DNA of 64,000 nucleotides from Acorus gramineus. Taxonomy: Eukaryota; Streptophyta; Magnoliopsida; Acorales; Acoraceae. The DNA lies in NCBI GenBank assembly GCA_030737835.1, contig JAUJYN010000032.1, forward strand, positions 912,991 through 976,990, given 5' to 3'. The translations under genes were made by a program, and so were the position numbers. Positions 34,598-47,100 of this stretch are shown in pieces. Below the pieces are notes generated by a model, which worked only from the letters and a program-made list of their open reading frames with translations, ran no database searches and was not told the DNA's origin. Each line of letters opens with the position of its first letter. The first letter of the stretch is position 1.

Positions 34598-36349
34598 ATG
34601 CCTCCCTCCGCCGCCGCATCATCATCATCTCCATTGGAAGACATAACCCACCTCCTACCTCTCCTCCTCCTCAACTGCCTTACCGTGAAATCCTTCCAAG
34701 GCCGCTGGCACCAGCTCCGCTCCAAGCTCATCCATCTCTCCTCCTCACTTTCTTCCCTCACCACCACACCCTCCCCCACCCAAAACCCTCTCCTCCACCA
34801 CCACCTCCTCCCTTCCCTCCTCCGCACTCTAACAACCCTCCACTCCCTCTCTGACATCTGCCACCTCCCCTCTCCCCCCGCCGGCAAGCTCCTCACCCAA
34901 TCCGACCTCGACATCGCCTCCTCCTCCCTCTCCCTCCACCTCCAAGACCTCGATTTGCTCCTCAAGTCGGGTCTCTTGTCAATCTCCAATGCGATTGTCC
35001 TTTCCAACCCCGGCCGGGGCTCCTCCAAAGAGGATCTCGAGTTCTTCGTCAAGGACCTCTTCGCCCGCCTCCAGATCGGCGGGCCCGAGTTCAAGAAGGA
35101 GTCCCTCGATCGCCTCCTCGAGCTCCTGTACGAGGACGAGAAGAACTCGGTGGTCGTCGCCAGGGAAGGGAACGTCGAGTGTCTGATCCATTTGTTGGAT
35201 TGCGGGAACCATTCTTTGGTGAGGGAGCAGGCGGCGGAGGCTGTGGCCGTTCTGTCTTCCGCGTCAGAGTTCTCCAGGAGGTTGGTTTTTGAGGAGGGCG
35301 CGCTCGGGCCGCTTCTACGGTTGCTTGAATCGGGGTCACCCGTGGCAAGGCAACGGGCGGGGGCCGCGGTGGAGGCGATTACGTCTGACCCGGAGAATGC
35401 GTGGGCCGTCTCGGCTTACGGAGGGGTATCCGCGCTCGTCGAGGCGTGCAGGACAGGGTCCCCAGCTGCACGGGCTCATGCCGCTGGGTCATTGGCGAAT
35501 GTTGCATGCTTCGAGGACGCGAGGCGTGCCATGGCGGAGGAGGGAGATGGGGGTGCCACGGTTTCTGTGCTTGTGGAGCTTATTGGGTCTGGAGCTGTTG
35601 CCGCGCGGGTGAGCGCGGCGAGGTGCCTCGGGATTCTTGCATCCGAGGGAGGGGAGGAGTTCCGATGTGCTATATTGAGTCGGGGCGGGCTTGGGAGGCT
35701 GCTTCAGCTTCTGAAGGAGGCGGCCACCACGGACCTCGAGACTGCTGAGCACGCACTCCAAGCAATTCATTTCCTGTCGGCCTCTCCCTCGGTGTCAAGA
35801 ACCCTCTCTTCGTTGTCCTCCCATGCTTTCCTTCTCCAGGTCGCGGAGTTCGTGAAGCTTGGAAATCCGGGATGCCAGAGAGTGTCTGCATCGCTGATAG
35901 GGAACCTGTGCCTCGCCGATGAGATGAAGCGAGAGATGTCGAGTTGCATGCCTTATCTATTGAAGATGCTTGAGTCGGCCCCAAAGTCGGTGCAGATTCA
36001 AGAGGTGTCAACGAGGGCTCTGGTTTCGTTGCTTTCGGTGAAGGCAAATCGAAGGGACTTTGTGAGGGATGAGAAGAGCCTTTCGAGGGTGGTTCAGATG
36101 CTCGACCCGAAGAACGAGGGAGTGGTGTGCAAGAAGTTCCCGATCCTTGTGGTTATGGCCCTCATGGCTGGGGGGAGTGGTGGGGGATGCCGGAAGAGAT
36201 TGGCAGCAGCTGGGGCTCCGCAGCATTTGCAGAGGTTAGTGGATTTGGAAGTGGCTGGAGCAAAGAAGGCATTACAGAGAATTGTGGGGAACCCGATCAA
36301 GAACATCTTTGTTAGAAAACTTGAGAGAGTAAATCACATCATTACTTAG
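34598..36349 (+). CDS. ARM-repeat superfamily protein (U-box-less, VAC8/PUB-like)
   Basis: Single-exon gene of 583 codons, ATG at 34598, TAG at 36347. Residues about 1-150 form a leucine-rich helical N-terminal region (LEDITHLLPLLLLN, LDLLLKSGLLSISNAIVL). From about residue 160 to the C-terminus armadillo repeats follow, with typical phrases such as GNVECLIHLL, VREQAAEAVAVLSS, ARAHAAGSLANVA, VSAARCLGILAS and VSASLIGNLCL. No U-box is present between the N-terminal region and the repeats, so it should be a scaffold or adaptor rather than an E3 ligase. It resembles plant ARM-only proteins of the At5g50900 type from memory; a symbol is not assigned. The 5' part is CT-rich and the middle strongly GC-rich, a gradient common in monocots. 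The frame is intact and it is the only credible host gene here, in a short gap between transposon blocks. Cellular role and partners cannot be told from the sequence. Confidence 0.93.
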   Translation: MPPSAAASSSSPLEDITHLLPLLLLNCLTVKSFQGRWHQLRSKLIHLSSSLSSLTTTPSPTQNPLLHHHLLPSLLRTLTTLHSLSDICHLPSPPAGKLLTQSDLDIASSSLSLHLQDLDLLLKSGLLSISNAIVLSNPGRGSSKEDLEFFVKDLFARLQIGGPEFKKESLDRLLELLYEDEKNSVVVAREGNVECLIHLLDCGNHSLVREQAAEAVAVLSSASEFSRRLVFEEGALGPLLRLLESGSPVARQRAGAAVEAITSDPENAWAVSAYGGVSALVEACRTGSPAARAHAAGSLANVACFEDARRAMAEEGDGGATVSVLVELIGSGAVAARVSAARCLGILASEGGEEFRCAILSRGGLGRLLQLLKEAATTDLETAEHALQAIHFLSASPSVSRTLSSLSSHAFLLQVAEFVKLGNPGCQRVSASLIGNLCLADEMKREMSSCMPYLLKMLESAPKSVQIQEVSTRALVSLLSVKANRRDFVRDEKSLSRVVQMLDPKNEGVVCKKFPILVVMALMAGGSGGGCRKRLAAAGAPQHLQRLVDLEVAGAKKALQRIVGNPIKNIFVRKLERVNHIIT

Positions 36350-37500
36350 CAATACTAACCCACCCAAGGTACACATCTTTTTCCTTTTTTGAAGATTTGC
36401 AATCTCATTTGATGTATCTATATGTAATGGCCCCTCATTTCTTATTTGTTCTCATCAGAGTATCACGTAAAAGGACTTTTTTTTAAAGGATTCTACATCA
36501 TCCAAATAGACTGCACAACAAATTATACTGATTGGATAATCTCATAAATCATTTGTTGTGCGCATGTGATAATCAATTCAGACTGCTGTAGAATGATGGA
36601 TGCATATCGTATTGAAATGATAAAAGCATATGTAAGGTTGCAGTTTTTTTTATGCAGTGAGTTTGTCGTATTATTTTATTTGTTAATACCTTCATTGATC
36701 TCTTTTTAAAGAATCATGAACAAAGACCACTTCTTTTCAATCTGCCATAACTGTCTAAATCAACTGCTTATCAAACCTGGACTACTGGATTATCCTAGCG
36801 TGAAAATGATTCTTGCATAGGCTTTGTAAGTTTTCACTGCGTCTCACTTTGGTTATGCATCATGTTTATGTTCACTATATGGTATGGATGAATCAAAAAA
36901 GAGCGACTGAGGTAGAAAGGGTATTTTGAACTATTAATTTATTGGTTTGTAGTAGTTTCAGTCATCTTGAATCTATCATGAAAAAAGGCTATTTTTTCAA
37001 TGAATTCATACACTTGAAAACATATTGCTCATAAAAATTAAACCAGTTTGGATAATCCTAATTCTTGCATATGATATTCCATTAATCTGAAAATGATCCA
37101 TGTGCATTGTACTGAAATTTTACAAGCATTTGTATGGTCTCACTGTTATGCAGAGTTCATAGTGTAAAGTTTATGCTGAAGGTGGGAATAATAAATCAGA
37201 CAACTGATGTGTAGAGGGTATTGCATGAGTTCAACTTTCCTCGTTGTTTGATGATATATTCATTGATTGTCAATATAAAGTTAGATGGATTCTCAGAGGA
37301 CAGAACTGTCTCAGTCTATGAGGAGGATATGGATTGCACATGGGAAAGTGTATAGGTTGAGATGATTAAATTAAACTAACGGACAACAGCCTTTAATTAT
37401 ATTTTGATACTTTGCAGGTGTGCGTTTGATAGATGGGTAATTGCATGAGAGGGAACGGTCGATTTTTCTCTCCTTAGGCATGCGTCTGTCAATGAAGAAA
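36350..37500 (+). other. 3' region of the ARM-repeat gene, possible 3'UTR intron
   Basis: T-rich non-coding DNA. A donor-like AAG|GTACAC at 36368/36369 and an acceptor-like TTTGCAG at 37411-37417 could bound an intron in the 3' untranslated region. No unambiguous poly(A) signal was chosen. Confidence 0.3.
36490..36594. repeat. Small foldback (MITE-like) element downstream of the ARM gene
   Basis: The arms GCACAACAAAT (36513-36523) and ATTTGTTGTGC (36551-36561) are perfect reverse complements. The outer ends ATTCTACATCA and TGCTGTAGAAT extend the fold imperfectly. Total about 105 bp. The size and shape fit a degenerate MITE. Confidence 0.5.
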
Positions 37501-39619
37501 GACAATCACATTTTTATATATACAGCTGAAATTATTGTGTGATTATAGTACACTGAAAAAGGGGGGAGATCATAGAGACTTTTGATGGAAGATCTTCTTC
37601 GACAGGAATACATGACAAAATAGAAGCTATGGATGCAGTTTTTTTAAGGGTGTGTATCCTGCTATTCTTTTGTTTTGATTTTGACTCCATCATGCTCATC
37701 TTTCCAATGTGTTTTTGTCTCACCTTCTGTGTTTTTCATCTGCTCTTGCGTTGTGTTTTATTTTTATGTAAATGGTGTTGGTGTGTGTAATTTAGATATT
37801 TGAGCAGCAGCCATGGTTTTTTTTGGATGTGTGGCTTGAATTGTATCTATTTGGTTTGGATTGTAATAAGTTGTGTTTTCTTTGACTGCCTGTTTATTTT
37901 GTTTTGATGTGGGGTTCTTTCTTGGCCTTTCCCATGTGTCTTTTGTTTTGGGAACTCACTTGTTTTATACATCATCAACAAAGTCATGACCCACCTTCAT
38001 TGCTTGCCTGCATGTGATGATGGTGACTGGTGTCCATCACCAGCAGACAGATTTGCTTGGTTTTTTACCAATTTTTTTTTTATTAAGGCTGCTCCTGTTT
38101 TGCTATGCGTCTGCTCTAGTCACCACTTCTTCTGGAATCTGTATGGCTATTTAACAGTGGGCGGTGGTGATACACTCCTAACTTAAGAATTCTCTCTTTA
38201 TATAATATAAAATATATACTTTGTTACAATCTTTGTCCTAACTCTACCTTAGCTAAGGTATAAAGAGAGGAAAGCATCCTTGGCTAATAAAAATATGGTC
38301 CTGCCAATAAAAATAAGGACTACTATTTCAGGATTCTATTCAACAAACGGGTTACATGGAATCAAGCCACCTTCCTTGATGTATGGAATCCGCTGGTTAC
38401 GGTTGAGTCTGGAATGTGGTCGTACGAGGTGAAGATAAATGTATAAAAAAAATTTGATACATTCAGCCCACATGTGCAGTCGTTTATGTAGCCTTAATAA
38501 TTTGGATTATTTTCTTAAAGAATGTGCTTACTTAATGAAATACACAATAACATGAAAAATGAAATATATATTAAGATAAATAAATATATATTTCCGATTT
38601 GCTGAAAAATAAAAAAAAATAATTTTTAATCCAATATATTCTGTATTATGAAAGAATACACTAGACTACTGGAGTGTATAAACCACCTTTTAACGGCATA
38701 AAGGGCTGTATAATGGGCTGAGTTTATCATCATCCTAAATTTATTATTTTTTATATGCTATTTGCAGGTTGAACAACAAATATGACAGTCAATTAGACAG
38801 TACATTTGTTGGCCTCAACCTTTTGTGGGATCTGCCTTTTAAAAAATTAAGAAAGAAAAATATAAGTTGTTTTATCAAATGGTCCCCAATGGAATTAAGT
38901 GCACCGATTGTAGGATAGAAAAGGCTTAAATTTTGGAGCATGCATGCCTGGAATAATTTGGTGTAAATTTACATGCATGTTTAAAGATGCAGTTGGGGGA
39001 AGTGTGGGGAATACTTTCATTTGTATGCATGAAGGGGAAGATGTAATCCCGTGACTAGACTCCACTAACGGACAAAACTTTCAGTATCAAAATTTATGAG
39101 CAAAAGTATATGAGCAAAAGTAGATGCAAAGTTATCTAGAATCATGATTTTTTTTGTGCGAAGGCCCCGATGGACTATACTGCTTTATTAATCTTCAATG
39201 AGGATCGTCTGTATTGGGATCCCAACTAATTTCATCGGTTTTAAATAAATAACTATGACAGAAAAATACATCTACTGCCCGAATCATTCAACCAAAAAAT
39301 ATTAAAATAAACTAACAACGCAACAATCACCAAATTTAATGTGATTCGGTTAAAGTCTATATTCATGGGATATTTGGATAACAATCCAATATATCAAAAT
39401 ATTATATCCTCTCAAATTTTGTCCCATAACTTGAGGAATACAAGAATAAAACAGCGATACAATGAAACACCTCAGATCCGGAGGCAGAGTAGAAGAGAGG
39501 ACTATCCATGCCTCCGAATCCAACTCCCAAAATCATCTAAGTCCTACTCCTCAACACAAATGGTCACCTCCCCCCCTCCCAACTAACACCTCATTCCTTA
39601 ATACTCCCATGATCATTTC
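37501..39619. other. Intergenic DNA between the ARM gene and the Tat-like element
   Basis: AT-rich, no supported gene. An 11-bp inverted repeat (CTCTCTTTATA at 38192-38202, TATAAAGAGAG at 38259-38269) encloses a palindrome CCTTAGCTAAGG. The segment from about 39300 to 39600, including GTGATTCGGTTAAAGTC, resembles decayed retrotransposon sequence, but no boundaries could be fixed. Confidence 0.5.
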
Positions 39620-40484
39620 TGTAGGAGACCAAAAAATAAGGAACAAAATTGCATAAGGGAGTTAAGAGTGAATTGGCCCGTAGGGGATAAAAAGAGCCTA
39701 AGGTTAGAAAGCCCATGGGCCCAAATCCCCCTTACGGATTATTCGGGCCCATCTTCTGGGGCTGGTCGGGCAAATGATATTGCCTAACCAGGTCAAGTCG
39801 GACATACATTGAAGGCAGGACGCCTAAAAGACTAGTCATTTAAGGTCGGACACTAAACACTGCTCGACTAAGACAAGACGACAGGGTACAAAAAGCCCGA
39901 CTTGGGTTATGGGCCATTCACGCAATAATGCCTGAGTTAAAAGACAAGTCGGCCATATGACCGACCCTGCAAAATAACGGTTAGCCAAGGGAATATATAC
40001 CCTGACACAGGGAAAGGACATGGTGTCAGAAAAGGCGGTTACAGAATGGCAATCCCTAGGTGACACGTGTCCACATATCCAGGAGACACGTGGAGATTCC
40101 ATATCATGATATGGTTACTCCACAAGGCCGAGCTCAGCACTCCTCTTCTCGAGTATAAAAAGGGGACTTCATCTCCTCCTCAAGGTATGCAAGCACTTTC
40201 TCTCTCCTCTACTCAGACTCAAGAATTCTAAGTTCTCCCTCTTCTTCTCACGAGGAAGTAAATGACTTGAGCGTTGGATGGGCGTTAGTCGGCACCATAC
40301 TGGTATAAGTTTCAGGTACCTAAAGACCAAAGAAGGAGGAGGATGACGATGACGACGGGCATCGAAGGCTTGCCACGCGACATTGTGAAGAAGGGTTGGC
40401 ATCAACATCATCTTGGACTTACAACAAAAGCCTGGATCGATGAAGATCTGGCCCAGGGGGGAGGACCTGATTTCACCCCCCACA
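39620..40484 (+). repeat. 5' LTR of Tat-1
   Basis: 865 bp, TGTAGGAGACC to CACCCCCCACA. A TATA box TATAAAAA lies at 40154-40161. The primer site follows at 40486. Confidence 0.8.
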
Positions 40485-40485
40485 A

Positions 40486-40504
40486 TTTGGCGTCGTCTGT
40501 GGGA
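40486..40504 (+). promoter_or_regulatory. Primer binding site of Tat-1
   Basis: TTTGGCGTCGTCTGTGGGA directly follows the LTR. This matches the form common in plant Tat elements; the tRNA species is not determined here. Confidence 0.65.
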
Positions 40505-40543
40505 CACGAGCAAGAAGCCGTCCCAAACTTCAAAGCAGAGAAG

Positions 40544-42130
40544 ATGGTGATGACGAGGACTCGATCGACGATCCAAGGGCAAGACGGAGAAGGTGGTCGC
40601 GTAACACCTGAAGATCCGACCCTGACGAAGGGCAAAACGGCAATAGGGTCTACTTCCCAAAACCTGACGCCCGAAGCAGAACGCAACTATGCTAAGGAGC
40701 TTGAAGAGATGAACCAGAGGTATCATCACCGTGAGAACCTAACAGAGGAAATTTTGAAGCGACCAGATGCAGTACCACCACCACCTCCAGAAGTGCAAAA
40801 TCAAGGGGGCTCGATTGCAGGGGAGGGTGTCCCGCGCAACAAGGACCAACAAAGTCAACAAGCCAATGAAAGGGTTGGCGAGTCTGTATATTCTTCTGGA
40901 GAGGAGTATAGGCGATGAGAGAAAGGACCTGCTCAATCAGCATTTCCCCCAAGGAGAACTCAGCTTAGGCCAGACCAAGGATGGCGCCGCAGTCGTTCTC
41001 CATGACGAGAACCAAGGGGTGAACGCGTACCACAACCACCAAGGCACGAAAGTTTTCTCAGTCCCATCCCCTACTCAGCATCGTTAGAAGATGACTATGA
41101 CGACGAACGGCCTGACCAAACAAGACGAACATATAAGAGCGAGGTGACGAACACCCGAGACCGGGACTTCATCGCTAGAGCGCTGAAGGGGTTCGAGTAT
41201 CTGTTCGTTCAACATATTTTGCACAGTACTCTGCCCCAAGAAGTTCATTCAACCCAAATTCCGGTTGTATAATGGGACTACCAACCCATTCGATCACGTA
41301 TTGAGTTTTCGGCACGCGATGGTTTTGTACGAACAATATGATGAACTTATGTGTAGGATGTTCCCTTCCAGCTTGGAAGGAGCGGCCCTCAGTTGGTTCC
41401 ATCGGCTTCCTGGCGGTTCGATCCGATGTTTTGAAGAGCTCAAAACTCTGTTTGCCGAGCATTTTATATGCAATCGGACACAGAAGGACTTAGGAGACCT
41501 GATGAAGATGCACATGCAGGCTGGAGAATCTATCCGGAGTTATGTGGATCGCTTCAGTCTCCTCATGTTCGAAGTTGACAAGTGCAACCCCAATGCCACC
41601 GTAATCGCATTTCGCAATGGGTTGCCACCCAAGCACGAACTGAGGAACTCCCTGGTAAAGAAAGTCCCAGAATGGCTGAATGAGCTGATGTGTCGGGCAG
41701 AGAAGTACGCCAAGGTCGAGGACGAGTCCACTTCCTCTAGACCCCAAACGGTAGCGGCCGTCTCCAAAACCCGCCAACAAAGGACGATAAAGGGAGAAAA
41801 CCGTGAGCCGACACAAAGGGAAACCCGATGACCAACGAAGTCAGGGAGCGCCAGTACACTAAATTCACTCTTCCTCTTGTTCAAATCCTTGAAAAGATAA
41901 AGAACGCGCCCTTCTTCCAATGGGCACCCCCGATGAAAAGCGATCCGGCAACTAGAGGCAAAAGCTCTTAAATGTGACTATCATAGAGACTATGGACATC
42001 AGACGGAAAGTTGTCGAACGCTAAAAGGGTTTCTAGAGGCAATGGCCCACAAAGGGAAACTCAAGGAGTTTATAGACACCGAGGAAGAAAAGGGGCCTGG
42101 AAAGCATGTGATTGCTGTCGTACTATAACA
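40544..42130 (+). pseudogene. Tat-1 gag, frameshifted
   Basis: ATG at 40544; the first frame ends at a TGA at 40916-40918. The gag core (LYNGTTNPFDHVLSF ... GAALSWFHRLPGGSI) lies in another frame at about 41225-41830 and also ends early (41829-41831). A CCHC-like knuckle (CDYHRDYGHQTESC) lies at 41973-42014 in yet another frame segment. Gag packages the element's RNA in cytoplasmic particles; this copy cannot make a full product. Confidence 0.85.
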
Positions 42131-42144
42131 CGCGGCCGGGGTTA

Positions 42145-43999
42145 TTGACATGATCTGTGGAGGGTTACCAGTCCTAAAAGACCCCAAGTCGGTCAAACGG
42201 ACTGAAAAGAGGAGCTCGGGCCATATGGAAGTCTTGCAAATCGACCAGGAAGCCCGACTAATCACCAAAAGGTCAAAAGTGGAAGATCCAGGGCTCATAT
42301 CCTTTTCCGATGACGATTTGGCCGATGTCTCCATACCGCACAGCGACGCTCTGGTTATTACCTTACGCATCGCAAATTATGTCAAAAGGATACTGATCGA
42401 CATCAGAAGTTCGGCTGACATTTTGTTCATGAGTCTTATCTCAAAATGGGCCTAAACCCTCTAGCCTCGAGCCAATGCATGATCCGTTAATTGTTTTCAA
42501 TGGAAATCAAGCTGTCCCGACTGGCTGGATAACTTTACCTGTACGGGCAGGCGAGGAAACAATTATGACCGAGTTCACTATCATGGATTTACCTTCTCCT
42601 TACAATGCCATCATGGGCCGCACTTGGCTGGGGGCAATGAAGGCCATACCTTCGACTTACCACCAGAAGTTGCGTTTCCTGACCTCACATGGGATTATGG
42701 AGATACGGGGCGACCAGTCCATTGCAAGGAGATGTTACGCCATCGCCACATCCGGTAAATCTCTAGCCGAGGAGCAATCCGGAGGTGTAGATGACATATA
42801 CCTGAAAAGATAGCAATTACTGAAGGATCGGGTGAAGGCTGATGAGGCCCGACCTGATCCTGCTGAAAGGGTGGTTAAAGACCTGGAGAAAATCTTCATC
42901 AACCCACTTAAACCGGAGAAGCATTTCCTCATTGGCACCGCTTTAAATCAAGGTGAAAGAACGAGTCTGATCACACTACTCCATGAGCACATATAGATGT
43001 GTTCACATGGAAACCATCTGATATGCCCGGCATCAATCCAGATATGATCTGCCACCGACTGTGCATCTCCCCTGCAGTACAACCGGTCAAGCAACGGCAG
43101 AGGCGAGTAGCCCCAGCTCATGCCGATGCAATCAAGGAAGAGGTGGAGAAGCTCCTAGCTGCGGGGTTCATCCGGGAAGTCTGATACCCGGACTGGCTGG
43201 CCAATACGGTGGTGGTGCCTAAAAAGAATAACAAGTGGCGAGTTTGCATTGACTTCACTGATCTAAACAATGTTTGCCTGAAAGACAGCTTCCCTCTTCC
43301 TAAAATAGACCAGTTGGTAGACGCCTCTTCGGGCAACGAGCTGATGAGCTTTATGGATGCATATTCAGGATATCACCAGATTCTGATGTACGAGCATGAC
43401 ATAGAAAAGACAGCATTCATAACCCCAATGGGCACCTACTACTACAAGGTCATGCTCTTTGGGCTGAAGAATGCAGGGGCAACATACCAGAGACTAGTAA
43501 CCAAGATGTTCAAGCAACAAATTTGCAAGACTGTTGAAGTCTACATAAAGGACATGCTGGTGAAGAGTGACAAGCGAGGCGATTAGCTGGAGCATCTCAA
43601 GGCAGCTTTTGAAGTGCTCCAAAACTACCGCATGAAGCTCAATGCAGCTAAATGTTCCTTTGGGGTAGAGTATGAGAAATTCCTTGGCTTTTTGACCACA
43701 CATCAGGGAATAGAAGCCAACCTTGATCAGATCAAAGCCGTGTTGGAAATTGACCCACCAAGGAATCGGAAAGAAGATCAGAGGCTGGCTGGGAGACTGG
43801 TAGCCCTAAACCGGTTTATCTCAAAGGCTACTGAAAGAAACCTTCCTTTCTTCAAGTTGCTTAGAAAGGCTGAGAAATTCGACTGGACCCCAAGTGCCCA
43901 TCGGCCTTTGAAGAGCTCAAAAGGTATCTTGCATCGCCTCCGTTGCTGACGAAGTTGGACCTGGGCAAGCCATTATACCTTTACATCGCGGCCACCAAC
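42145..43999 (+). pseudogene. Tat-1 protease and reverse transcriptase, inactive
   Basis: The protease active-site region reads LIDIRSS around 42396-42413; the glycine that normally follows the aspartate by two is an arginine. Frames change near 42450 and a stop lies at 42811-42813. RT runs from about 43000 (LLAAGFIREV, MVVPKKNNKWRVCIDF, FMDAYSGYHQ). The catalytic motif at 43542-43553 reads YIKD instead of YxDD, so one metal-binding aspartate is lost. A TAG at 43584-43586 and a shift near 43890 follow. The connection to RNase H (AFEELKRYLASPPLL) runs to the insertion at 44005. Confidence 0.88.
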
Positions 44000-45674
44000 C
44001 ATGCTATCACGCCCTAGGGCGGCCTTCCCCGAGACGTGGCAATAATGAAATATAAGCTATCAAGTACAAGAGGTCAACAAAGACTCCAATAAACAATACA
44101 CAAGCTGGCAAAGCAATGATAATTGATAACTCAACTGAAAAACGGAAACATAAGATATCAACAATGTTTGTAAACCAAAAACATTATTACAGACTCGAAT
44201 ACACAATCACTGTCCTGTGAGAGCCAAGTCTAGTCCAAATAAAATACAACCTGTGTCACATGCACGATTTACAATACATAAAATGACTCTAGGACTGCTG
44301 ACAGCCTCGCACTCGCCACCCGTTGGAAGAACGCTCCACGCCCATAAGACCACGCCACAGGGAAGCTCCAGCTCCACGCCCAACACTGCCCCTGAAAAGA
44401 AACAGTATGCGAGGGGTGAGCTACAAGCTCAGTGAGTGGCTGGAAACCAATCACCAATACAACAGTTCAATACTAAAGCAATTTCCTTTCAAGGAAAACA
44501 TGGGTGGAAAACCAATGGACAACAAGGTCACGCGGCGGCACGACCAACCTCACCCTCACCCTCACTCTCAGAGGAAGACTCTTGGGACTTTTGGGGAGAG
44601 ACTATACCATTGGTCGAAGGGACGCGGAATTACTGGTCCACACAACACTACTGGATCACCAACCTCACCCTCACCCTCACTCCCAGAGGGAGACTCTTGG
44701 GACTCTTGGGGAGAGACCATACCGTTGGTCGAAGAGACCCGGAATTACTGGTCTACACAACACTACTGGATCATCTACATCGAGATAACTGCCCAACGAT
44801 GTCTTCGAACATCGATACGCAACCGGACCCAACAACTATGGGAACGGACGAACAACGAATGGGTCACGCGGCGACGTGTCTTCACCTCATCCTCACCCTC
44901 ACCCTTTAGAGGTGACATAGGACTTTTGGAGAGATTAGACTCCTCTACACCCTTGGTCCACCGGTAGCCCTTTCCCCGCGTAGCCTCTACCTGGTATACT
45001 CCCACGATCAGTACGCTTCCGAACGCATCGGTGGTACCTACGGATGGGAGCCCTCTGTCAGGACAACTTTTCCAACGCCGGGGAGTTCCTACATCGGATC
45101 CAACGAAGGGGAGAACGATTTGACGCTCGCAATATCATTCGTTAGCCCTCTCCCGGGTAGCCTCTACCTGGTATACCCCCATGATCAGTACATCTTGCCG
45201 CATGCATCGATAGTACCTACAGGTGGGGGCCCTCTGTCAGGACAGCTACAACCTAGGCCGCTTCAACACGGACGACATTGGGAGGAAAACACTCCATGTT
45301 CGCAAAGCGAACCCAATGGAAAAACAACTACTCTCGATAATCACTTATCGGTGATATCGAATACTATTGTACTCCCACACGGTTGCGTCGCTCGGACACA
45401 AGGGGGTTGCCTCTGCTCTCACGCAGAAATAATCCCAAGGCACATAACCCAACAGGCGGTTCATATACACGCCTAGCACGGGTAGGCCTAGCTTAATGCC
45501 ACAACTACCGGCTTAACAAAACCGATAAGATAATGAATTCTCCTGAATTCCAAACGAGTGCATCGCTCGGATGCACGGGGGCGATTACATCGCTAGCGCT
45601 CTAACTAATAAGGTACAACCCGACAACGGGTCATACCCACGCCTATTTCAGATAGGCCTAATCAGTTTTAACAT

Positions 45675-45678
<4 letters not shown>

Positions 45679-45738
<60 letters not shown>
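45679..45738. repeat. (AT)30 microsatellite
   Basis: Sixty bases of uninterrupted AT dinucleotide inside the solo LTR, at a site where Tekay I LTRs read GCGCATATTAATATATCC. It should be highly length-variable. Confidence 0.95.
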
Positions 45739-45740
<2 letters not shown>

Positions 45741-47100
45741 TGGAGAATTATATCTAGTTATGTACATGAACTACATGCACGATAACCTATTAAATAATTA
45801 TAGGGATACTCCCTAACATGGATTTACATCATAATAAATCATACAACATGCATACATGGCCATTAATCACATAAGCACACAAGGCCTAACTTAAGCATGC
45901 GTTGGATATCACCAACTTAAAAGGTAAGGGTCAAGCGCAAATCTCGCGCACTAACAGGTGCATGCCAATATTCCAAACGAACCTGAGTCGAGTAGAAAAT
46001 CGCATCTACTTACTCAGTTCGTGCAGAGGGAGAGGGCGAGAGAGATCATCATCTCATGAAGTTGGTCATAGCCTTGCCCCATTAGCATGGGCGCAACAAC
46101 TACACCACGCCCTCGAGTCTTATCACAAGGGAATATTAGGCAGGTGCTCGTTATTAACCCAGACTTAATCATACTGGATATTCCAATTAATATGGTGGGA
46201 GTAGTATTACAATACTACCTAAGGCATGCCATATTCTATACATCCATACACATTACAGAATACATGCCCATACTAGAGGGGCGCATGCGATACAATCATT
46301 CATACATGGATACAATACATGCAATATAAGCCTAGCATGCAAGATATCTAACATATTATAGTTTAAGCATGGCCATACTACTTATCTACACAAGTAGTAT
46401 AGCTAGGGTGCCCCATCGATGCGCGACGCACGACTACGCGCGTCGAGCGCATCTCAAGGGGGGGGGGATTGGATCAAACCACTCACAGATACCCGGATCG
46501 TCGCGCGTCCGGTCTACGAGATCTGCAAAATACAACCAATGATCCACAATTAAAATATGGAACCTCCTATCACACATATAAGCCTACTTCATGAAGGCCC
46601 TAACCCCTGATACTTCCATATTATCACCCAAGACACATGCAAACAACTCCTTGACACTCAACCAAGCAAAACTGCCAAACCTGCTGCAACCAGCCCTACT
46701 AATTGGTCTCCACAGCACCCAATACACTTCCAAAAATTATGAAATAAATCATGCACATTATCTGATATGCTGGGATCATAATCCATGAAGACATTAGAAC
46801 CTAATTTTTCCTCTACAAGCCCGAAACAAATTATTTCCAGAAGCAGGTCAATTCCTACGCGAATCTGGACAGGCCATGCAAAACTGGTTCTAACTTACAC
46901 CACAGATATCATAATGACCCCAAATTTCATATATAACAACTAGACACATGGATGATCATATCATATGAAGACATAATCCTAGAAATGTGCCTCTAAATAC
47001 TAGATTCACTGAGATCTTTAAAAGACAGAGTGCTGCCTTACCGAAACAGGGGGAGGGAAATGGGGAGATGCGAGGTTCTCGACACACCTACGACCACCTC

